DNA from: Candidatus Faecousia excrementipullorum
GTDB lineage: Bacteria; Bacillota; Clostridia; Oscillospirales; Oscillospiraceae
Assembly: GCA_018712825.1 (NCBI GenBank)
Contig: DVGG01000016.1
Location: forward strand, 1-43,337
Direction of reading: 5' to 3'
DNA: 43,337 bases
Shown: in pieces, positions 6,840 to 13,349 of the stretch
How the letters are laid out: every line of letters starts with the position of its first letter
Position numbering within the stretch: the stretch's first letter is position 1
The notes under the pieces: model-generated
What the model saw: only the letters and a program-made list of their open reading frames with translations
Databases searched by the model: none
Told to the model about the DNA's origin: nothing
Program-made: the position numbers and the translations under genes

Positions 6840-9215
6840 TCAGCGTACCTCCATTCTGCTGTCATAGCACGGGAATGCGCAATGAGAATCCACCTTTTTC
6901 GGGGAGAAAAGCACATCGTGTAGCCATGTTTTGGATCTCACTCTTTCCTTTTCCAGAATCTCATACACAGGCTCATAATCAACCGGCTCCAAAAACGCAG
7001 GATTTCCTACAATCTCACTGGCATCCGTAACAAATCGATGATTCAAATGGAACAGATTTACCAAAGACTCAAACCGGGATAACCCCCGCCCCTTGTTGCC
7101 GATGCCCACAAACGGACGCCCGAAAACAATGGCGAAACTCATACCATGGCAGGAATCGGTAATCAGATATTCGCAGTTTTTGATATAATACAACCAGTCC
7201 TCCACCTGAACATTCTCGGGAATTTCTCCCATGCCCATGGCAGCCTGCTTATTCTTGGCAAAATCCCAGGGAGTACCATCCAGCAGATTGATTACCTTTA
7301 TCCCCATCTGCTGAGAAATCCACTTGACCGCTTCTTTCTTCTCATTAGAATAGTCCAGGATATATGTGCAAATATACTTTTCATCCTTATCCGGGCGGTT
7401 ATTGGCAGCAGCCTTTTCCGTCAACTCATCAAAAATCTCACGGTCGGCAGCAAAAACAGGGTCCAGAACCTGGACAGCGTCCACCCCATAAACGTCCTTG
7501 CAGATTTTTACACCGTCCGCCTCACGCACACCAATGCCATCAAACCGGGACATATACTCAGAAATCGTTGCACGCTCTGTAATTCCGCTAAAGTCTGCGG
7601 CATGTCCGAAAGAGGCTGCATAGGTTATTTTTTTCTTGTTGGCATCTGCGAAATCAAAATAGTAAGCCATACCGAAAGATTTGTTGATTCCACGGTTCAA
7701 GACCTGATCGCTGCCCAAGACAAAAGCATCCACATGTGCGTTTAGCTGGTGATGATCTCTGAGATTTCTTCTTCTGCTGATTTCATAATGCTCCTCAGCA
7801 AACCGTCGGGAATGGGTATACCCCAATTCCGGGTCATTGGGATATACCAATGGTTTATCAATCATCAGGACAGACAAGCCAAAGCTGCGGATAATCTCGT
7901 GAAGCGCATAATAGGTGGCAATACTGCCGTAGTTACAGCCAAACCACACACCCATAATACCCACATCGAACTTAGCCTTCGTTGCATATTCAAAAGCCTT
8001 GTCCAAGCTGGCTCCCATGTTAATCATGTCAAAATAGCGTCTATGAGCAGGATTGGTTTTGAAAGAGTGATTATACGGCTGACCATGGGTCAGAATATAC
8101 TCAGTGTCCACTCTTTCCAAAAGCTTAAGATCTTTTCTGATTATTTCCAGCAGCTTTTTCCCTTTTTCGCTGTTTACAGAAACAATGGAAGTACCCTTTT
8201 GGTCATCAAAATTACGCTTTAATGCACCCGCTCCCCAGAAATCCGCCAGAGTCAAATCTCCCTGACGGGGGATTTTAGCAAAAAGGCAATGTCCGCAGGA
8301 TTTTCTCAGCGATACAAAAGGTTGAAATGCTTTGTAGTAGGGGTCTGTTACCTTGGATTTTCTATACACCCCGCCGTCTTTGTACTGAACAGTCATGCCG
8401 GCAGTCCAACCAAAATGCGCTTTCTCCCGGAAGCTGATATGGGCAATCTCATGTCCGGCGTGTTCCTCTTTCAAATACTTTTCAAAAAGCTTCGGGGATG
8501 GGCTTCCATGGCACATTAAATCCAACGTATAAAGATTGTCGGTGTCAATTTTCTTGCCATTCAAATATGCATACAATCCGGCAACCTGACAGCCGCAGCC
8601 GCAGAACAAGACCAACTTCTGCTGCTTTAGCAATTCGCCTATCTGGGTGTATGCCGTATTCGTATCACTTTGCACATACTTGGACTCACGCAGCTTCGGC
8701 ATATCTTCTTCCGACGAGACGATCGTGTGCTTTAGCACAAAATTCTCATCAAAAGCCGCACCGCACACATAACCACCATTTGCCAAAACATAGGAGGAAA
8801 CCAGAGAGAAAATACCGCCGGAGGAACTTTTCGCTCTTACCTCATCAGAACCCATTGCTGCATAGCACACAGGCTTATCCCAATTGGGATATTGGGGATT
8901 CATCACCGGGCATTGCCGGGCACACAGCCCGCAATTTACACACTTATCCTCATGGACAACCGGAGCCAGAAAGCCCTCCCGGTCAAATTCCATGGTAATG
9001 GCCTGTGTGGGACAGACATTGCTGCAAGCGCCGCAGCCGGTGCAGTATTCCGGCTTCAGGTCCGCTACGGTTTTAGGGGGGGTAATCCGGGTAATACATA
9101 CCGGCTCCTCTTCCTGCTTTTGTGCAGCAGCTTGGGGGGCGGCAGGTTTCCCCGGAAACAGGACCCGCTTTGCTTCCGCCAGGCGGCGGACATACTTGTT
9201 CTGTCTCAGATTCAT
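6840..9215 (-). CDS. Fusion: ferredoxin/F420H2-dehydrogenase beta-like domain + polysaccharide pyruvyl transferase
   Basis: A 791-residue two-part protein. Residues ~55-105 form a 2x[4Fe-4S] ferredoxin module (C58, C61, C64, C68 and C92, C95, C98, C102). Residues ~115-395 match the coenzyme F420 hydrogenase/dehydrogenase beta family (SSSGGIFS, FREKAHFGW, SCGHCLFAK, ADFWGAG). Residues ~416-720 match polysaccharide pyruvyl transferases (DVGIMGVWFGCNYGSIATYY; VLGSDQVLNR; TDSCHGMSFAIVFGRPFVGIGNKG). Pyruvyl transferases add a pyruvate ketal from PEP to sugars; the redox domain's substrate is unknown. The usual GTPCQ-like loop reads CGCGCQ (205-210), giving extra cysteines. ATG at 9215 overlaps the GlfT2 stop (ATGA), and its end carries the glf RBS, so the three are translationally coupled. 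The region is visibly AT-richer than flanking genes, hinting at transfer. Confidence 0.9.
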   Translation of the reverse strand: MNLRQNKYVRRLAEAKRVLFPGKPAAPQAAAQKQEEEPVCITRITPPKTVADLKPEYCTGCGACSNVCPTQAITMEFDREGFLAPVVHEDKCVNCGLCARQCPVMNPQYPNWDKPVCYAAMGSDEVRAKSSSGGIFSLVSSYVLANGGYVCGAAFDENFVLKHTIVSSEEDMPKLRESKYVQSDTNTAYTQIGELLKQQKLVLFCGCGCQVAGLYAYLNGKKIDTDNLYTLDLMCHGSPSPKLFEKYLKEEHAGHEIAHISFREKAHFGWTAGMTVQYKDGGVYRKSKVTDPYYKAFQPFVSLRKSCGHCLFAKIPRQGDLTLADFWGAGALKRNFDDQKGTSIVSVNSEKGKKLLEIIRKDLKLLERVDTEYILTHGQPYNHSFKTNPAHRRYFDMINMGASLDKAFEYATKAKFDVGIMGVWFGCNYGSIATYYALHEIIRSFGLSVLMIDKPLVYPNDPELGYTHSRRFAEEHYEISRRRNLRDHHQLNAHVDAFVLGSDQVLNRGINKSFGMAYYFDFADANKKKITYAASFGHAADFSGITERATISEYMSRFDGIGVREADGVKICKDVYGVDAVQVLDPVFAADREIFDELTEKAAANNRPDKDEKYICTYILDYSNEKKEAVKWISQQMGIKVINLLDGTPWDFAKNKQAAMGMGEIPENVQVEDWLYYIKNCEYLITDSCHGMSFAIVFGRPFVGIGNKGRGLSRFESLVNLFHLNHRFVTDASEIVGNPAFLEPVDYEPVYEILEKERVRSKTWLHDVLFSPKKVDSHCAFPCYDSRMEVR

Positions 9216-11041
9216 AGATGCAAATACTCCTCCCAGAATTCATTGGAAACCATGGTAGAAAATGCTTCCCGATATGCCTGTTCCACGGCAGCATGATTCT
9301 TCTTGTAATTTCTCATTACGCCTACATACCGCTTTATCAGCGCAAAGCACCGCTTTCTGTTAATGGTACGCTCACAGGCAGACCGTTCAAAGGGATTCAC
9401 CGCAATCAGCTTTTTACGCCAGAAGTTCTTTCCGGGGACAAAGAACCAGTCAAAAGCAATTACCTCCGGCCATCCTCTGAGCATAAAATTGGGCACCAGA
9501 TGACCGTTGATGGTGGCAATATAAATGAGCTTTTGCAGCTTGTTCATTCGCTTGTAGGAATAGGGGTCGGCATTGTTCAGGTCATATGCTGCCGGCATAT
9601 TCTGGAAGGGAATCAGCTTGTCATTCATCGCACCGTGGGCTTTGATGGATGCCTCGCCGTTGAGGGTTTCCAGGAACTGAGGGCCCTTCAGATAATCCTC
9701 AATGGAATCCAGAATCTGGGAGGCATTGTTGTAGGAGAAGCGGGTGATCTCCTTCCAGAACATAGGCTTCAGCCGGGCAAGGAAATCCACATCCTGGCAG
9801 ATTCCGCTGGCGGCCTGGATAATCAGGCTGTTTCTATGCACCTGATACAGTTCCATAGCTGCATTAAACTTTCCGGCAAAGCCCACGTGCCAGACACTGA
9901 TTCCGTTCATGGTCAGGAACTGGGCATGATTACGCAGGCTGAACTCCACATCATCTCCCCGGACGAACAGCGGCAGGGGCAGACCATTCTTCTCAATGGC
10001 GGTGGTGGGGATACAGCAGAACCACCAGCCGGCGTAACAGTGCTCCTGCTGCCGCTTTGCCATCTCCTCATTACGGAGCAGGTTGTCCAGCCACCGCATA
10101 TCCATTCTGTCCTTCAGCGGGCCGTAGGAACCCTCCTCAATGTGGACATATCCCACATCCTCATACTGGGTTTCTCGGTTGTCATAATCAAACATGGCGC
10201 CGCTGACAAAGTGGTTTTCAAATTCCGGCCGAAGAATCCGCAGCAGGAAATAGGTGCGGAACAGGCTTTCGCTCATCAGCAGAATGTCGTCGTCCATCAG
10301 CAGCACATGGGTAGGCCGCTTGGGCATTTTGAGAGATTCCATCATGCCTCTGGCATAGCCGCCGGAACCGCCTACATTGGCATTGGGATGAATCTTGATG
10401 CCCGGACACTCCAATTCCGCCGGATTCAGGGTACGGCCATTGTCCACAATGTTTACGAAGATATGATCTTTCAGTTCACTGCCCTCGCAAAGCACATCCC
10501 GTTTCAGATTCGCTATATTTTTCTTGATATAGGATTCCTTCTTGAATGTGGTAGAAGCAATGGAAATATAGATGTCCCGAACATGGGCAGCCTCCACCTC
10601 GGTGCTATAGCTGCCGCCATACAAGGAAAAGTCCTCCAGTGCAGTGATTTCAAAGCCCAGAAGGATGCTGTCTGTCTCCGGCAGGGCGATAGTAGCCTGG
10701 GTGCGCTCTTTGGACACCAGGCTCTGCCGCAGCAGCAGCTCCCGGTTGACATTCTTGGAATTTTTATAAAAACCAAAAATCTCCACCGTTGCCTTGCCGC
10801 TAAAATCCAGATTCAAAAAGAATTTCTCACCGTAAGTCTTTGTCTTCCAGCTCTCCAGCTGCAAGCAGTTGAAATAGGTGGCAAAATCTACCATGCAGTA
10901 TTTCTTGATGATATGGCAGTTCTTTCCTGCATCCACAATCATTCTCTGATTTTTGTGCATTAAGTCTCCATAGCCTCTGAAATTCGCATCGGCGTTTCCG
11001 ACCAAAATGAGATTTTGAATTTTAACCTGTATTTTCTCCAT
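9212..11041 (-). CDS. GlfT2-like galactofuranosyltransferase
   Basis: A 609-residue glycosyltransferase resembling mycobacterial GlfT2, which polymerises galactofuranose from UDP-Galf. The N-terminal ~155 residues look like its beta-rich domain. The GT-A core follows, with FVNIVDNG near 195-202, the NVGGSGGYARGM motif (222-233), the metal-binding DDD at 250-252, an aromatic WWF at 339-341, and the base-containing RGDDVEFSLR at 361-370 with a downstream His near 385. The ATG at 11041 has AAAGGAG about 13 bases upstream, somewhat far. It follows the GT2 gene by 61 bases and overlaps the next gene by four (ATGA). With glf two genes downstream, a galactofuranan product is likely; the acceptor and linkage are unknown. 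Confidence 0.9.
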   Translation of the reverse strand: MEKIQVKIQNLILVGNADANFRGYGDLMHKNQRMIVDAGKNCHIIKKYCMVDFATYFNCLQLESWKTKTYGEKFFLNLDFSGKATVEIFGFYKNSKNVNRELLLRQSLVSKERTQATIALPETDSILLGFEITALEDFSLYGGSYSTEVEAAHVRDIYISIASTTFKKESYIKKNIANLKRDVLCEGSELKDHIFVNIVDNGRTLNPAELECPGIKIHPNANVGGSGGYARGMMESLKMPKRPTHVLLMDDDILLMSESLFRTYFLLRILRPEFENHFVSGAMFDYDNRETQYEDVGYVHIEEGSYGPLKDRMDMRWLDNLLRNEEMAKRQQEHCYAGWWFCCIPTTAIEKNGLPLPLFVRGDDVEFSLRNHAQFLTMNGISVWHVGFAGKFNAAMELYQVHRNSLIIQAASGICQDVDFLARLKPMFWKEITRFSYNNASQILDSIEDYLKGPQFLETLNGEASIKAHGAMNDKLIPFQNMPAAYDLNNADPYSYKRMNKLQKLIYIATINGHLVPNFMLRGWPEVIAFDWFFVPGKNFWRKKLIAVNPFERSACERTINRKRCFALIKRYVGVMRNYKKNHAAVEQAYREAFSTMVSNEFWEEYLHL

Positions 11042-11102
11042 AAGAATTTTTAGTCTCCTTTGTTGGCAGGAATATAATATTCCGTCTGTTCTTTCAAAAA
11101 GC

Positions 11103-12128
11103 TCACTGAAAATCGTGATTTCCTCTGAGTTTATTGTAGAGCCTGCTGTCAAGCACGGCTTCAAACTGCCGCCGGGTAATGTGCAGGCGGCTCATGACCT
11201 GAAAGATTTTGTATTTTCCCTGAATCTGCCGGTAGTTTTCCGGGAAGGGGGTGCGAAGGGCCTCCACCGCTTTTTCTGCCAGGGCTCTTCCCTGGGCCTT
11301 GTCCGGGCAGACCAGTAAGGCCGTAGTCAGGTAGCTCATTAAAAGCCCCTGGGCTTTGGCGGCGGCGTAGTCCCGGCCTGCTCCCGGGGGGAGCTTCTCC
11401 CCTTCTGTCAGAAGGCGATTGAGCACCGCCTCCACGTGGGAGATGCGCTTCAGCTGGTTGGCATCGGACACGCTCTGGTTCCCATCCCCGATCCGGTACA
11501 CATACAGGAAAATATCCAGAGGGGTCACCGTTTCTGCGTGGCAGCAGGGGAAGGTGGCAAACTCGTGGTCCTCGTAGAAAATATGCTCCGAGAGCTTGAG
11601 CCCCATCCGGTGGTAAAAGTCCGTCCGGTAGGCAATGCCGTGGAAGGTCAGGGCCCGGTCAAAGTCCCCCCAGCGGCCCATCACATCCTCCAGAGTCATA
11701 GCCTTTCCGAAGGTCTCCGGGTAGCACCGCCAGGCTTTTTCCTCCCCGGTGGTGATGTTCACCGTCCGGTAGTGGGTCAGCACCACGTCGCTTTCACACT
11801 TTTCCAACGCCTTTACAAAGGCCGGAAGGCTCCGGCTTTCTACCCAGTCGTCGGCGTCAATCACCTTCAGGTACTTGCCCTGGGCGGCGGCGCAGCCGGT
11901 ATTGAGGGCGCCTCCGTGGCCCAGATTCTTCTGGGTGATGAGGCGAACCGTGCCGGGATACTGCCCGCAAAAGCGGAGGGCAATCTTCTCCGTGGCATCA
12001 GTAGAGCCGTCGTTTACCACAATGATTTCCAGGGCGGGAAGAACAGAAGGCTCCAACATACTGGAAATGCATTTTTCCAGGTAGGCTTCGCTGTTATAGG
12101 CGGGGATGACAAAGGATAACAGTTTCAA
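11103..12128 (-). CDS. Family 2 glycosyltransferase
   Basis: A 341-residue GT-A glycosyltransferase. The N-terminal domain is classical: LSFVIPAYNSEAYLEKCISS, VVNDGSTDAT, a GGALNTG loop and VIDADDWV with the DXD-type motif. The C-terminal third is family-specific and has no recognisable domain. It transfers a sugar from an unidentified nucleotide-sugar onto the growing surface glycan. The start is a TTG at 12128 with GGAGGT nine bases upstream. It is the first gene of the galactofuranose operon. Its leader contains two further copies of the same RBS-TTG arrangement (see repeat at 12133-12229). Confidence 0.92.
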   Translation of the reverse strand: MKLLSFVIPAYNSEAYLEKCISSMLEPSVLPALEIIVVNDGSTDATEKIALRFCGQYPGTVRLITQKNLGHGGALNTGCAAAQGKYLKVIDADDWVESRSLPAFVKALEKCESDVVLTHYRTVNITTGEEKAWRCYPETFGKAMTLEDVMGRWGDFDRALTFHGIAYRTDFYHRMGLKLSEHIFYEDHEFATFPCCHAETVTPLDIFLYVYRIGDGNQSVSDANQLKRISHVEAVLNRLLTEGEKLPPGAGRDYAAAKAQGLLMSYLTTALLVCPDKAQGRALAEKAVEALRTPFPENYRQIQGKYKIFQVMSRLHITRRQFEAVLDSRLYNKLRGNHDFQ

Positions 12129-12132
12129 TTCT

Positions 12133-12229
12133 CTCAGACCTCCAAAGGCAATCCCTCAGACCCCCGCACCGCCATCTTCCCGGCGGCGGAGGCAATGATT
12201 TCATAAACAAAGGGTCAAATTCTCAGACC
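12133..12229 (-). repeat. Triplicated GGTCTGAG-N-TTG initiation motif in the operon leader
   Basis: The octamer GGTCTGAG occurs three times on the minus strand (12229-12222, 12162-12155, 12140-12133), each preceded by a G-rich SD-like stretch and each followed within a few bases by TTG. The third copy is the true RBS and start of the GT2 gene. The first two could start mini-peptides MTLCL (12218-12201) and MPLEV (12151-12134); the second one's stop codon sits inside the GT2 RBS region. They could be translational decoys, a leader-peptide device or a simple duplication. Confidence 0.55.
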
Positions 12230-12236
12230 CCAAAGT

Positions 12237-12266
12237 AGTATACCACAAAATACCCCCAAAAAGCAA
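12237..12266 (-). promoter_or_regulatory. Promoter of the galactofuranose operon
   Basis: On the minus strand: -35 TTGCTT (12266-12261), 18-bp spacer, extended -10 TGGTATACT (TATACT at 12242-12237). The -35 is weak; the extended -10 compensates. The leader is about 100 nt long. Confidence 0.65.
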
Positions 12267-12392
12267 CCGTATTTCCGAATAACCGGGAAATTGAAAAATT
12301 TTTGGCAATTATTTCCCGGAGGCTTCTCTTTCCTCCCCCCTTTTTCCGGGGATTACACAAAAACTTTACTTACATTTCACCCATTATGACTG

Positions 12393-12407
12393 TTTCCCCG
12401 GGGGAAA
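12393..12407 (+). promoter_or_regulatory. Palindromic operator candidate at the ppx promoter
   Basis: TTTCCCC-G-GGGGAAA is a perfect 7-bp dyad placed directly upstream of the -10 of ppx-ppk (extended TGCTATACT, TATACT at 12414-12419). Upstream, three TT/TCAC-like hexamers recur every 11 bp (TTTACT, TTCACC, TGACTG between about 12365 and 12392), reminiscent of Pho-type direct repeats. No good -35 is seen, which fits an activated promoter. The regulator is unknown. Confidence 0.5.
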
Positions 12408-12452
12408 TTGTGCTATACTAAAGTGTAAAACATATAAAAACAGGAGGCTACC

Positions 12453-13349
12453 ATGACACACGCGATCATTGACATTGGCTCCAACTCCATGCGGCTTACG
12501 GTCTATCAGGTGGAGAATCACACCTTCAAAATTTTATTCAAGGAAAAAATTATGGCAGGCCTGGCAGGCTTCGTGGAAAACGGATACCTGACCCAGGCGG
12601 GGATTTACCGGGCCCGGGACGCCCTGCAGGAGTTCGGCAACGTTTTGTCCCTGCTGGATCTGCGGGATCGGGTCCACGTGCTGGCCACCGCCTCCCTGCG
12701 GAACATCCGCAACACCCGGGAAACGGTGGAGTTTCTCACCCGGCAGACCGGCTTCTCCATTGACGTCATCTCCGGCAAGGAGGAGGCGGTCTACGGCTAT
12801 CGGGGTGCCATGTACCAGTTTGCCGTATCGGAAGGGGCGTTCCTGGACATCGGCGGCGCCAGCACGGAAATCACCATCTTCCGGGACGGTCAGGTGCAGA
12901 CGGCGGAGAGCTGCCCCGTAGGCTCCCTCCTTCTCTACAAAAACTGCGTAAAGAAAATCCTCCCCGGTTCCGGCTCCCGGAAGCGGATTGAAGAAATGAT
13001 TGCAGGAGCCATCCCCCAGGAGCTTCTTTCCCGCCTGCCCTCCCATGCCCAGCTCATCTGCATGGGCGGCACCTGCCGGGCGGTGGGGAAGCTGGCAAGA
13101 AAGCTGAACCTCATGGACTCGGAGATTCCCAGCCTGAGCCTTTCCCAGCTGGACAAGGTGGGTCAGCTCCTTCTGGGAGAGGAAAAGCTGGCAGCGGATA
13201 CCATTTTGCAGGTGGACCCGGTGCGGATTCACACCATCGTCCCGGGCTATCTCGTTTTGTCCCACATTGCCCACGCCCTGAAACCGGAGCAGCTGCTCAT
13301 CAGTGACTACGGCGTCCGGGAAGGGTACCTGGCGGAAAAGGTGCTGTAA
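12453..13349 (+). CDS. ppx: Exopolyphosphatase / Ppx-GppA family phosphatase
   Basis: A 298-residue ASKHA-fold hydrolase of polyphosphate and/or pppGpp. Seen: the N-terminal phosphate-binding loop IIDIGSNSMRL (residues 5-15), GKEEAVYGYRG near 107-117, and the second loop DIGGASTEI near 130. It ends after the two catalytic subdomains, without the C-terminal HD-like helical domain of longer Ppx proteins; this short form is common in Firmicutes and actinobacteria. The start ATG at 12453 has AGGAGG upstream. Its stop overlaps the ppk start by one base (TAATG), so the two opposing activities, breakdown and synthesis of polyphosphate, are made together. Confidence 0.93.
   Translation: MTHAIIDIGSNSMRLTVYQVENHTFKILFKEKIMAGLAGFVENGYLTQAGIYRARDALQEFGNVLSLLDLRDRVHVLATASLRNIRNTRETVEFLTRQTGFSIDVISGKEEAVYGYRGAMYQFAVSEGAFLDIGGASTEITIFRDGQVQTAESCPVGSLLLYKNCVKKILPGSGSRKRIEEMIAGAIPQELLSRLPSHAQLICMGGTCRAVGKLARKLNLMDSEIPSLSLSQLDKVGQLLLGEEKLAADTILQVDPVRIHTIVPGYLVLSHIAHALKPEQLLISDYGVREGYLAEKVL

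Noticed and set aside
4382-7030. Very long open frame on the plus strand opposite DegT and glf
   Set aside because: It is antisense to well-identified genes, has no RBS or family motifs, and reflects GC-rich codon structure on the other strand.
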